From positions 1-64,000 of the forward strand of contig JBDNJM010000108.1 of assembly GCA_041687755.1 (NCBI GenBank): 64,000 nucleotides of DNA, in the 5' to 3' direction. Below, piece after piece: positions 37,116-46,212 of the stretch. This DNA is from JBDNJM01 sp041687755. GTDB taxonomy: Bacteria; Planctomycetota; UBA1135; GCA-002686595. The first letter of the stretch is position 1, and each line of letters starts with the position of its first letter. The notes beneath the pieces are model-generated. The model worked only from the letters and a program-made list of their open reading frames with translations. It was not told where the DNA came from and searched no databases. The translations under genes and the position numbers were made by a program.

Positions 37116-39776
37116 ATGAACACCAAGAACTCACGCGCCTTCGCGTTCGCTCCCCTGGCCCTCGGCCTGGCCGCGATCGCCCTTGCCCAGCCGACCGATC
37201 CGGCTGCGAGCGCCCAGGACGGCCAGACCTCGACGCCGACGTGGGCCGCGCTGCAGCGGGTCGAACCGGCCGCGCCGGGCTCCACGCCGCCCCCGATTCC
37301 TAGGACTCCGGTCCCGCAGTCGCCGGTCACTGGGCCGCGAGCAGCCCCCGGCAACCTCGCAGGCACCGTCTTCAACTCGTTCCCCGCCACCGTCGGCAAA
37401 CCTGGCGCCGTCGCGGTCGGCAGGCTCCCTCGGATTTTCCAGGACCGCAAGGCGCTGCAAGAGCTCGAGCAACTGCGCAGCGAGATCGACGTGCTGCGCG
37501 CCGAGCGCGAAACGATGCTGCGCGCGCTCGAGCAGTCCGAGCCGCGCAACCGGCGAGCGCCGGAGTCCGAGTCCGGCACCGAGTTCCTGAAGTATGCAGG
37601 CGATCAATTTGTAGGCCGTGTCACTCTGCAGGACCCCGAGGCCGACTTCTTCGTCGGGCGTACCAATCGCAGTGCCCCTGCCGTCGACTTCCTCCGCGGG
37701 CTCTCGGGGGGTTCGGGCGGCGCTGCAGATGCGGGATCTCAGGAAATCGAAGTCGAGGTCCGCGTTCTCGATCCCCGCACTTCCACGGATCCCGAGGCCC
37801 ATCGCGCCCTCCGAGGCTGGGTCAATGGAGGCGCAGGGACTTGGATCGATGCGGCCCAGGGCCAGAAGCGGACCGTCTACGTCGTGCCCTCAAACCCGAC
37901 CGAGCCGCCCCCTGGTGTCAGCGGGCTGCACGCACCTCGCTGGCGTGTGCTCGAACAATTCGACGAGGACTCCGTTCAACAGCAGAGGGACCTCGTCGCG
38001 ACCTACATGGCTGAGGCAGAGCAACTCGCCGCCGAAGGCAGCTTGCACGCCCACAACGCCCGCGAGCAAGCCGAGAAGGTCCAACACCTGATCGAACAGC
38101 AACTCGAAGGTCACCACCAGACCCTGCGCATCGAGGCCGAGCAGGCCGACTCCGGCGGAACGGGGACCCACAGCTGGTACGTCGTTGTGGACCCGCACAC
38201 GGGCGAGCCTCAAGTGCTGCCCGCTGAGGCGCGCACCCGCGTCCTGCTCGGCGAGGACTCCGACGGCCAGAGCTACGAGTTCCACGTTATCGAGGAGAAC
38301 GAGGAGCAAGCTGCTCCCCAGTCGAGTCGCGGGATCTTCGATCATGCGAGCGGCCGGGCAATCCTCGAGCTTCATCTCGGCGAGCTCGAAGGCGCTCGTG
38401 CTGAACTCGGGCGCGTCGCCGAGCATCTGGGCAGCCACGACCTCGAGGCCAAGCTCGCCCAGATCCACGAGGCCGAGGGCCTGATCGAGCTCCAGCTGAG
38501 CGAGCTCGAGGCGCTCCCCCTTCGCTTCAACGACCGCCTGAGGCTTGAAGTGGACGGCACTGATTGGGATCTGCGAGCCGAGATCATTGAAGTGCACGGC
38601 GCTGATGCCGATCTGCGCGCCGACCTCCTCGAGCAGGAGCACGAACTCCATCGGCATCTGTCCGAGCTCGCGCTTCACGAAGAGCACGCTGTATACGCTC
38701 AAGCGATCGCTCTCGAAGCCCAAGCCCGCGAACTCGCGCAGCACCAGGAGCACGTCAACGGCGCGCGCGCCGAGGCCCTGCAGGCAGAGGCGCGCGCCAT
38801 CCAGGGTCAACAGCGTGCCCTTAACGAGCGCGCGGTCGCGGAGAGGACGCGCGAGCTGGTCCGCGGACAGCGCACGAGCGAGCACGAACGCGGCGCGGAG
38901 CGCGAATACGCCCAGCACGAACACGAGTACGAACGCGACGTCGAGCTTCAGGCCCACGAACTCGAACGCGAGTTCAACCGCCAGGCGCGCGACTTCGAGC
39001 GCGAGGCCGAGCGCCTCGACGAGCATCTGGTCATCGAGCTGCACGAGAACCTGCGCCGCGCTCACGGCACCGAGGAGTTCGAGCAGCAGATCGAGTCGCT
39101 CCAAGCTCACATCGAGGCCCTCGAAGACGCCCACGGTGAACTCGGAAACGACCGACACGCCCTCCAGGTCCTGTTGGAGTCCGCCGGCTGGAACGTGCCT
39201 CGGGTCGAGCTCGAGGCCTTCCCTCACGACGTCTTCGAAGATGGCGTATTCGAGTTCTGGAGCACCGATCACGACACGGCCGCGCAGGGCCACGAGGAGC
39301 ATCACTCCGACGCCCGAACCCACTCCGCGCCCGCGCCGTATCACACGCCGGACCCCCAGCCGCGCAGCGTGCCGCATCACGACGCCGCTCAGGCTCCGCA
39401 GACCATCGAGCACATCGAGGACGTCGAGATCCAGATCCATCACCACAACGGCGCCGACGCCGCCCCTGCCCACGGGGAGATGCTCGACCTCCTGCACGAG
39501 ATCCGCGACGAGCTGCGCTCGATGCGCGGCGAGATGCGCGACCTGCGCTCCAGCGTGCAGAGCGACGGCCGCGTCGGCCAGATGCGCGCCGGCGACTGGC
39601 TCCAGGTCCCCGACGAGCCGATCAGCGCCCTCGAGCCTGTCGAGCCCCGCTCGAACCCGTTCCTGCCGGCCGGCGAGCTGAGCGGCGAGTCCGAGCCGCG
39701 GCTCGACCCGTTCCCCATGGGCGACGGGGCCGACGACTCGCCCGAGGAGCTCGGCTTCCCGTTCACCGGCTGCTAG
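37116..39776 (+). CDS. Large secreted Glu/His-rich coiled-coil protein
   Basis: 886 residues with a signal peptide (MNTKNSRAFAFAPLALGLAA, likely cleaved near ALAQP). A Pro/Ala-rich stretch is followed by heptad-type segments (QELEQLRSEIDVLRAERETM at about 110-130, then about 280-690, rich in Glu, His, Leu, Ala and Arg). A near-repeat, LRLEVDGTDWDLRAEIIEVH and GADADLRADLLEQEHELHRH, lies near 475-515. The C-terminal 70 residues contain MLDLLHEIRDELRSMRGEMR. It is not a known family. It lies 92 bases downstream of the M56 gene and is probably under the same BlaI operators. Possibly a long periplasmic tether or scaffold. Confidence 0.78.
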   Translation: MNTKNSRAFAFAPLALGLAAIALAQPTDPAASAQDGQTSTPTWAALQRVEPAAPGSTPPPIPRTPVPQSPVTGPRAAPGNLAGTVFNSFPATVGKPGAVAVGRLPRIFQDRKALQELEQLRSEIDVLRAERETMLRALEQSEPRNRRAPESESGTEFLKYAGDQFVGRVTLQDPEADFFVGRTNRSAPAVDFLRGLSGGSGGAADAGSQEIEVEVRVLDPRTSTDPEAHRALRGWVNGGAGTWIDAAQGQKRTVYVVPSNPTEPPPGVSGLHAPRWRVLEQFDEDSVQQQRDLVATYMAEAEQLAAEGSLHAHNAREQAEKVQHLIEQQLEGHHQTLRIEAEQADSGGTGTHSWYVVVDPHTGEPQVLPAEARTRVLLGEDSDGQSYEFHVIEENEEQAAPQSSRGIFDHASGRAILELHLGELEGARAELGRVAEHLGSHDLEAKLAQIHEAEGLIELQLSELEALPLRFNDRLRLEVDGTDWDLRAEIIEVHGADADLRADLLEQEHELHRHLSELALHEEHAVYAQAIALEAQARELAQHQEHVNGARAEALQAEARAIQGQQRALNERAVAERTRELVRGQRTSEHERGAEREYAQHEHEYERDVELQAHELEREFNRQARDFEREAERLDEHLVIELHENLRRAHGTEEFEQQIESLQAHIEALEDAHGELGNDRHALQVLLESAGWNVPRVELEAFPHDVFEDGVFEFWSTDHDTAAQGHEEHHSDARTHSAPAPYHTPDPQPRSVPHHDAAQAPQTIEHIEDVEIQIHHHNGADAAPAHGEMLDLLHEIRDELRSMRGEMRDLRSSVQSDGRVGQMRAGDWLQVPDEPISALEPVEPRSNPFLPAGELSGESEPRLDPFPMGDGADDSPEELGFPFTGC

Positions 39777-39847
39777 CGCTCGCGCTGCCCCCGAGCGCAG
39801 CTCCCGGTCCTGCACGCCCCTGACCCCGGGCGCCGCGCGGTCCGATC

Positions 39848-39895
39848 ACGAAGCAGCCCGCTGGCCCTCCCTTGAGGACCAGCGGGCTGCTTCGT
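39848..39895. terminator. 17-bp bidirectional terminator hairpin
   Basis: ACGAAGCAGCCCGCTGG at 39848-39864 is the exact complement of CCAGCGGGCTGCTTCGT at 39879-39895, with a short inner CCTC/GAGG pairing. It lies between the convergent coiled-coil gene (ends 39776) and the secreted protein gene (ends 39940) and can serve both. Confidence 0.8.
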
Positions 39896-39939
39896 ACGCG
39901 GGCGGCGACGCTCATCAGGGGCCCCCGCCGCTGCGCGGC

Positions 39940-41622
39940 TCACGGAGCCAGCACGAACTCCGCCGCGTTGCTCACCGAGCTCAGCACGGCGAACAGCCCC
40001 CCGGTGTCGATCGTCACGTACGCGTGGCTGATCGTCGCGCCGATCGCGCTCGGCGGCGCGATCAGGCCCGGCGTCGACACGACCGTCGCGAGGCCGAACT
40101 GGTCGACACCGCCGAAGTTCGGGTTCAGGGCCGGACCGTTGACGGTGGTCAGGGTGTAGTTCGTATAGCCGTCGAAGTTCAGCGGCACGGTCAGCCCGTC
40201 GATCGGGAAGCCCGGGCTCGTGCCCGTGAGAGCGCCGGCCAGGAAGTAGAAGTCCGCGGCCACGTCGGCAGGCACGGCGACCAACAGGTTCGCCGACTCG
40301 TTGGTGCCGACCGAAACGGTGTCGCGATCGCTGCTGAGCGCGGGCAGGCGAACTTCGAGCAGCACTTCAAGGTCGTTGCTGCCGGTGTCGGTGAGGTCCA
40401 GATCGGCGACCACGTAGACCGTGCCGTCCGGCGCCACGGAGAGCGCGTTCGAGCTGGCGAAGTTGTTGATTGTCACGCCGGGATCGATGGTGCCGTCTCC
40501 GTCGAAGTCAACGGCGTCGCCCTCGGCCAGGGCCAGGACACCGTTGATCAAGAGAATCTCGCGTTCGACGAGGCCGTCGGTCATATCCCATATGGCGGCC
40601 CAGCCGCCGTTGTCCGAAATCCCGAAGCCCTCGATGGATCCGGTCAAGGTCTGGCCGTTCGGCAGCGTGTCGCCTTCGCGCAACGCGATGGCGTCGCCGT
40701 AGAAAATGAACTCGTCGATGGTCGTGGGACCGTCGAGATCGCCGGTGAAAGCGATCGTGCCATCGTTCAGTATCCCGAAGTAGTCGAAGTTGTCCCACAG
40801 CTCGATTCCATCTCCGCCGAGGCTGACGGGGAACGGCTGGTCCTCTCCGACGGCTCCGCCCGCGAGCGTGAGTCCGACCCCGTTGACGACTACGTAGGCG
40901 TCCGCTGAGGAGGCCTGGGTGCTGTCGTCCACTGTCGAAATCCACTGTGAACCGTCCGGCGAGAAACGGAAGTCAAAGTCTACGGCGTTGCCATCGAGCG
41001 CGCCGGGTACGCCAGGAACCGTGTCCCCGGTCTTGAGCAAGACGTTGTCACCGAGGAACAAGCCATTGCCCTCCACGTTTCCGGTGGCCTCATCGTTGAT
41101 GCCCGCCACGTAGATCGCGCGTCCGTCCGGAAGCACGTCCGGGCGGCTTCCGAAGCGGAATACCTTGCCCGGCAGGCTCGGGATCGCCATGTCCTCGATC
41201 GCAACGATCGTGGCGTCCAGCCAAACGCCGTCCAGGTCCGTCGTGCCAGTCCCGACCTCGGTGCTGCTCGGGCTGTAGCAGACGGTGCCGTCGTCGGCGA
41301 TGCCGGTCGAGCTCTCCCAGGAGACCTGCTCGAAGCCGATGTAGGTGCCCTCGCGGAACAGCTCGCCGGCCGGCACGAAGCCGTCGACCGTGCCCCACAC
41401 GAGATCGATCGTGTTGCCCATGTCGTCGAAGTCGAGGCCGCAGGCCCAGCCGCCGATCGAGTTGGTGCTCGGAACGTCGATGTTCACGATGAGCGCGCCG
41501 GTGATGCCCGGGAGGGCGTCGCCCTCGCGCAGCAGGAGCTTCACTTCGCCGGTTTGGGCCTGGGCCGGGACGGCGAGGGCCGCTGCGGCGGCCAAGAGGA
41601 TCGGAACGGGGCGAGCTTGCAT
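39940..41622 (-). CDS. Secreted DUF7453-like beta-propeller-type protein
   Basis: 560 residues with a clear signal peptide (about 1-22, ending PAQAQ). The body has repeated blocks of the form G-D-x-(L/V)-P-G and LLREGDALPGITGALIVNID, LLKTGDTVPGVPGALDGNAV, ALREGDTLPNGQTLTGSIEG and LALAEGDAVDFDGDGTIDPG, a periodicity typical of DUF7453 and related secreted repeat proteins. Composition is rich in Asp, Gly, Thr and Val with few Lys, as for calcium-tolerant extracellular proteins. No catalytic motif and no C-terminal anchor. Confidence 0.75.
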   Translation of the reverse strand: MQARPVPILLAAAAALAVPAQAQTGEVKLLLREGDALPGITGALIVNIDVPSTNSIGGWACGLDFDDMGNTIDLVWGTVDGFVPAGELFREGTYIGFEQVSWESSTGIADDGTVCYSPSSTEVGTGTTDLDGVWLDATIVAIEDMAIPSLPGKVFRFGSRPDVLPDGRAIYVAGINDEATGNVEGNGLFLGDNVLLKTGDTVPGVPGALDGNAVDFDFRFSPDGSQWISTVDDSTQASSADAYVVVNGVGLTLAGGAVGEDQPFPVSLGGDGIELWDNFDYFGILNDGTIAFTGDLDGPTTIDEFIFYGDAIALREGDTLPNGQTLTGSIEGFGISDNGGWAAIWDMTDGLVEREILLINGVLALAEGDAVDFDGDGTIDPGVTINNFASSNALSVAPDGTVYVVADLDLTDTGSNDLEVLLEVRLPALSSDRDTVSVGTNESANLLVAVPADVAADFYFLAGALTGTSPGFPIDGLTVPLNFDGYTNYTLTTVNGPALNPNFGGVDQFGLATVVSTPGLIAPPSAIGATISHAYVTIDTGGLFAVLSSVSNAAEFVLAP

Positions 41623-42037
41623 GAACGTGATCTCCGTAGTGTCGAGAGGGTCAGGGGGGCCGCAGGCCGACGTCGCTCGACGCGACGCACCCGGGAACGA
41701 ACAGCGAGATGCTACGGCAGGAGGGCCCCCAAACTCTCGAACTGCAGACTCCTAACGCGCGCCCCGATAGCTGGACATTGGCCGGGTAGCCTAGACCCGT
41801 TGGGACCGGCGCCCGGGGCGAACCCGACCCTGAACCGCACGAATCCCACGTCGTACGACCCTGCCTCGCCTCGGCCGAAGACAGACCCAACCTCCGCGCG
41901 AAGCGGCCCGCGTCTCGCCACGTCCGTCCGCAAGCCGCCGGTACCGGAACACAAGCGCTGCGCTCCAGACCACTCCGTTCAAGACGCGCGGCGTGCACCA
42001 GCTTCCTGAGCCTCCCTAGCCCGACCCCAGGCGTCGG
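41623..42037. other. 415-base gap, nothing recognised
   Basis: It must hold the promoter of the secreted DUF7453-like gene. The open frames are composition-driven, and no hairpin with a long perfect stem or RNA gene was found. Confidence 0.45.
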
Positions 42038-42817
42038 TCAGCGCAGCAGCTTCTCCGAGCGGTACGTGTCCGCGACCCGCTGCACCTTCTCCGCGTAGTG
42101 CCGCACCGTCCCCAGCTTCGGCTCGCCCTTCGCCTGCTGCTCCACCATCCAGGCCTCAAAGCCGCCCGCGTCGCGAATCCAGCTGTTGAACGCCGTCGGG
42201 CCGGCGTTGTACGCCATCAGAGCCTGGTCCACGCTGCCCTCCTGGCGCTTCATCAGGTAGTCGAGGTACGCGCAGCCGAGCCGCAGGTTCAGCAGGGGGT
42301 CTTTGAGTAGCTGCTCGCGCGTCGGCGCCGGCACCCCGAGCAGCTGCGCCCGCTCCGCCGCCGTCGAGACCTTCAGTTGCATCAAACCCAGGGCGTTCGC
42401 GGACGACACCGCGTCCACCCGGCCACTGCTCTCGGTGAACACCAGACCCGCGACGAGATACGGATCGAGCCCGAACTCCCCCGCCGCCGCGCGCAACTGC
42501 GGCGCGAGCTGCTCGATGCGGCGCTGACCCAGCTCGCCCGCGACGACCTCACGCAGATCCCCTGGACCGTCGGGCTGCAGGATCGAAATCGCGCACAGGA
42601 CCAGCACCAAGATGGCCGCAAAGCGACCCACCGGATGACGCAGCACGCGCGGCAGGCGCGCCTGGGTCCGGCCGGCCAGACCGACGAGCTCCACGACGCC
42701 CTCGCGCCCGGTGCGCAACATGTCACCGAGCGGCCCGCTCAGGTGGCGCGCGTAGAACGCAGTGACCGCGGCAGCAGCGCGCCGCGCGGGCCGCGTTCCT
42801 TGGCTGTCGTCGCTCAT
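42038..42817 (-). CDS. Lytic transglycosylase (SLT domain)
   Basis: 259 residues. One membrane helix (about 66-80) anchors the protein, with the catalytic domain outside. The SLT motifs are LVFTESSGRVDAVSSANALG with catalytic Glu near 129, LMQLKVST, and LMAYNAGPTAFNSWI. This combination is the peptidoglycan-cleaving lysozyme-like fold of the MltC/Slt70 type. It cleaves the MurNAc-GlcNAc bond in the cell wall. Its 80-base spacing to the HEAT-repeat gene stop (42898) leaves a possible shared transcript. Confidence 0.9.
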   Translation of the reverse strand: MSDDSQGTRPARRAAAAVTAFYARHLSGPLGDMLRTGREGVVELVGLAGRTQARLPRVLRHPVGRFAAILVLVLCAISILQPDGPGDLREVVAGELGQRRIEQLAPQLRAAAGEFGLDPYLVAGLVFTESSGRVDAVSSANALGLMQLKVSTAAERAQLLGVPAPTREQLLKDPLLNLRLGCAYLDYLMKRQEGSVDQALMAYNAGPTAFNSWIRDAGGFEAWMVEQQAKGEPKLGTVRHYAEKVQRVADTYRSEKLLR

Positions 42818-42897
42818 GCAGCGAGGCTAGAAGCCCCGCCGCTCAAATACGAGCCTGGCGACGCTTCCTGCGGCCGCCGAATCGTCTGGACCGCGGT

Positions 42898-45891
42898 TTA
42901 CAGCGGCCAGCGCTCGTCGATCCGGCTCCGGATCTCTTCGCGCCAGTCCTCGCGCGGCGTGCCCCGCGCGGGCAGCCGGCCGAGATCCGTGTCCAGAACG
43001 TCGGACAGCAGGCGTCGCGCCCGCTCCGCCAGCAGGTCGTCCGGCGACGCGACCGTGCGCCACAGGTTCAGCGCGGCCTCGCGCGTGCCCGGGCCCTCGA
43101 GCCCGCCCACGGGCAGGGCGGAATAGCCGCCGCCCATCTGGGCCTCGGCGAACCACGCGAGGCTGTCGTCCTGGCGGGAGCGATCCCAGAAGGCCCACCA
43201 GGCCTCGGTCGAGTTGATCTCCGCGCGCAGGTCCACGCCGGTCAGCACGGCCATCTCGTAGCCCAGCTCGAGGTCATCCGGGCGCAGCTCGCCCATCTCG
43301 ATCAGCAGCGGCAGCGAACTCGACACGCCCTGGCGGGCCAGGATCAGCGCGGCCTCCCGGCGCATCGGCGCCTGGGGGTCGCGCGCAATCGCGAGGAGCT
43401 GGGGCCAGGCCCGGTCCCCAAGGTCGATCAGCCCTCGCCGCGCCGCCTGGAAGGTCTCCGACTGGACGTCGGTCGACAGCAGCGAGGCCAGCACGGTCGC
43501 CGAGTCCGGGTCGCCGAGCAGCGCGAGGCCGCGCGCGGCCGCCGCGGTGATCTGATCGTCGCCGGTGGACAACCCGTCGATCAGCAGCGGTAGCGCGTTC
43601 TGGCCGCCGAGGCGCCCGAGGCTCTCCAGCGCTGCCATGCGCACGACCGGCTGACCCAGCTCCGCGCGCGCCGCCACGGCCGGCTGGAACAGGCGTCGGT
43701 TCTCTACGCCCACGGCCGTGATCGCGGCCACCTGCACATCCGGATCCGAGTCCTCGAGCAGCTTTGCCAGCAGGGCGCGGTCCTCCGGCTCCGGGCTCTT
43801 TGCCAGGCGCTGGGCCGCGACCTCGCGACTGAAGCCGCTGTCCTCAAACACCAGCTCGCGCGCCAGCTCGATCCCGGCCGCGTCCACAACCTTGAGCAGC
43901 GAGGTCTTCGCGCTCTCGCCGAACAGCGCGGACAGCTTCAGGTACAGCCGGTGGTACGCGCTGCGGCCAAGCTCGTCGCGACCCGCCTCCGGGCCGACGG
44001 CCGCGATGCCCGAGAGCGAGAGCGCAACGAGGCGCTCGACGCGCGATCCCGCGCTCAGCTCCCGGTCGAGGGCCCCGACCAGCACCTCCGCCTCCTCGGG
44101 CGCGAGCGGCGACTCCAGCACCAGCTCCTCGAGCTCGGCAAGAATTCCGTCGCGGCCGGCGCCACGCGCGGTTGAGAGCGACCCCAGCAGCAGCTCCTTC
44201 AGGCGCTCGGTGCGCTCCAGCGTCGTCGGTGCCGATTCGCCGGTCGCCCGCCAAAACGGAGCCTCGGTTGCAACGAACGCCTCGCGCGTGCCGTGGGCGC
44301 CGGGCTCGAAGGCACTCTGCCAACGATTCGCCGCGCGCAGCCGCTCGGCCACGTCGATCACTTCGCGCATCCAGCCGGGCGCCGCGCCGAGGCTGGCGAA
44401 GCGCTTCGCCTGGCCGGCCACGCGCAGGTCCAGCTGCACTTCGGCCCGGTCGGTCAGCGCGCTGCGGCTCGCGCGCTCCAGCCCGAACAACCCAGCGACC
44501 TCGACCGCCGCGTACAGCTCGGCCGATTCGTCGGCGCTCAGGGAGAAGCGCTGCTCGCCGAGATCCGCCCGCGGCACTGCCGCCGGGCCCAGCAGCGCGT
44601 AGCGCCGCTTGCCGTCCAGAACCACGATGCTCAGGGTCTCGCGCGCCCCCGCGGGCACCGAGATCACCGCACGTCGGGGCTGGAACTCGCCGCGCACATC
44701 GCGCCACCAGCTGCGCCAGGCCGGTCCATCCTCGCCGTAGTCCACGCCCGAGAGCAGCACGAGCCGATCGCGCGCGACGTCAAATAGGGACGTCATGTCC
44801 TCGTGGAACACGCTGCCGGCGACCGCGGCGACCAGTGTTTCGGGCACCTCGTCACGGCAGCCATCGGTCGCGTTGGGCGCGCTGCGGAAGCCCAGTCCCG
44901 CAAGCGCCGCCGCAGACAGGCCGCGCGCGAGCGGATCGCGCCCGCGCATGTTCATCAGGAGCTGCTCGCGGCGCTCGTCCCCGATCAGCACGGTATTCTG
45001 CCGGTCCTCGCGCCGCACCAGCGCCAGCAGCGCATAGCACTGGTTGCGATCGAGAATCGAAGTGGAGAAGGCCAGCTCTTCGAGCCGCGTGGAAAGCATC
45101 TCGCTCGGTCGTTCGCCCAACAGATCCGCGGCGACCGCGGCCACTTGGGGCGAGCGATCCGAAAGGCGCCCGATCAGCAGGTCCTCAACCTCTGGACGCA
45201 GGTCGTCGCGCACGAGCATCAGCGCGGAGCGGCGCGCGTCCGAGCGCTTCGAGGCGAGCGCGAGCTGCAGCTCCGGCAACAGGTCGACTTCGCCCAGATC
45301 GCGCAGCGTGCGCTCGGCCGCGGCACGCACTGTGCCTTGCGGATGGTCGAGCAGCCGCACCAGACGCTGCACGCGATCGGGCCGCAGCGACCCGGCCATC
45401 GCGCGCAGGATCGGCACCGCCGCGCTCTTGGGAAGGTTGCGGGACAGGCGCACGTCCAGGCGCTCCTGGTCTAGGGCGGTCCCCTCGCTCAGCATCACGC
45501 GCACGCTAGTCACGAGCGTCGGCAGGTCGTCGAGCTCTAAGCCCGCGCGCGCTGCGCGCAGACCGTCCTCGCCCAGCGCGAGCAGCTGAGCCGCAATCAA
45601 CCGCGAGGACTGCTCGTCGTAGGACTTCGTCTCGGCGAGCACGCCGAGGTACTTGGCCGCGAGCACGGCCGGCGAACCGGACTCGAGCGTCGGCACTTCG
45701 GCGCCCGGGCTCTGGGCCGGGGCCTCGTCGCGGCGCTCGTCGTTCTTGGGCTTCGGTCGATCCGGCAGCACCAGACCGTTGTCGGAGCGGCGGCTCGAGC
45801 TGCCGTTCTGGGGCTCGGCGGTCGCAGTCGGCGTGAGGCCGGACAGCAGGACGGCGGCAGCGGTGAGGCGAAGCAGTGCGGGGCTCGACAT
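42898..45891 (-). CDS. Secreted HEAT-repeat protein
   Basis: 997 residues with a signal peptide (about 1-25, ending TATAEPQ). From about 130 onward it is a chain of helical HEAT-like repeats (RVQRLVRLLDHPQGTVRAAA, DARRSALMLVRDDLRPEVED, LLEDSDPDVQVAAITAVGVE, NALPLLIDGLSTGDDQITAA, AAARGLALLGDPDSATVLAS). WRSWWRDVRGEF in the middle and AWWAFWDRSR near the end are short Trp motifs, also seen in the partial gene at the right edge of the window. A likely scaffold in the periplasm; partner unknown. Confidence 0.82.
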   Translation of the reverse strand: MSSPALLRLTAAAVLLSGLTPTATAEPQNGSSSRRSDNGLVLPDRPKPKNDERRDEAPAQSPGAEVPTLESGSPAVLAAKYLGVLAETKSYDEQSSRLIAAQLLALGEDGLRAARAGLELDDLPTLVTSVRVMLSEGTALDQERLDVRLSRNLPKSAAVPILRAMAGSLRPDRVQRLVRLLDHPQGTVRAAAERTLRDLGEVDLLPELQLALASKRSDARRSALMLVRDDLRPEVEDLLIGRLSDRSPQVAAVAADLLGERPSEMLSTRLEELAFSTSILDRNQCYALLALVRREDRQNTVLIGDERREQLLMNMRGRDPLARGLSAAALAGLGFRSAPNATDGCRDEVPETLVAAVAGSVFHEDMTSLFDVARDRLVLLSGVDYGEDGPAWRSWWRDVRGEFQPRRAVISVPAGARETLSIVVLDGKRRYALLGPAAVPRADLGEQRFSLSADESAELYAAVEVAGLFGLERASRSALTDRAEVQLDLRVAGQAKRFASLGAAPGWMREVIDVAERLRAANRWQSAFEPGAHGTREAFVATEAPFWRATGESAPTTLERTERLKELLLGSLSTARGAGRDGILAELEELVLESPLAPEEAEVLVGALDRELSAGSRVERLVALSLSGIAAVGPEAGRDELGRSAYHRLYLKLSALFGESAKTSLLKVVDAAGIELARELVFEDSGFSREVAAQRLAKSPEPEDRALLAKLLEDSDPDVQVAAITAVGVENRRLFQPAVAARAELGQPVVRMAALESLGRLGGQNALPLLIDGLSTGDDQITAAAARGLALLGDPDSATVLASLLSTDVQSETFQAARRGLIDLGDRAWPQLLAIARDPQAPMRREAALILARQGVSSSLPLLIEMGELRPDDLELGYEMAVLTGVDLRAEINSTEAWWAFWDRSRQDDSLAWFAEAQMGGGYSALPVGGLEGPGTREAALNLWRTVASPDDLLAERARRLLSDVLDTDLGRLPARGTPREDWREEIRSRIDERWPL

Positions 45892-46212
45892 GGGCCTTCT
45901 TGGGCGAGACGCGCGGCGGGCGTCTCGGGGAGCGAGGAGTTGGGGGGCGCTGGTGCCCCGGAGGGACCGGGGCGGCTGGCGCTCGCTGGGGACGGCGCGC
46001 TGGGGCTACCGCCTGGACGCGCGGCAGGATACGCGATCCCTGGACGAGCGGCCGGACTCCCGAGCGCTCTCTCCAGGAGTACGGGGACCTGCCCGGGCGA
46101 GCGGACGCGGCCCCGACGGCTTCCACCGGGCGCCCGACCCCTTTCCCCCCGCTCCCAGGAGCCAGCGAAGGCCGACCGCTGAGCGTCTGCGCCGGTCCGC
46201 CGCGGGAATCCC
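45892..46212. other. 321-base gap between recG and the HEAT-repeat gene
   Basis: No gene was recognised. It should include the terminator of the recG operon and the promoter of the HEAT-repeat gene, but no perfect hairpin or promoter consensus stood out. Confidence 0.4.

Noticed and set aside
37890..39815. 641-codon minus-strand frame
   Set aside because: It is antisense to the signal-peptide coiled-coil gene. Leu/Val-rich composition comes from the reverse complement of Glu/Gln/His codons.
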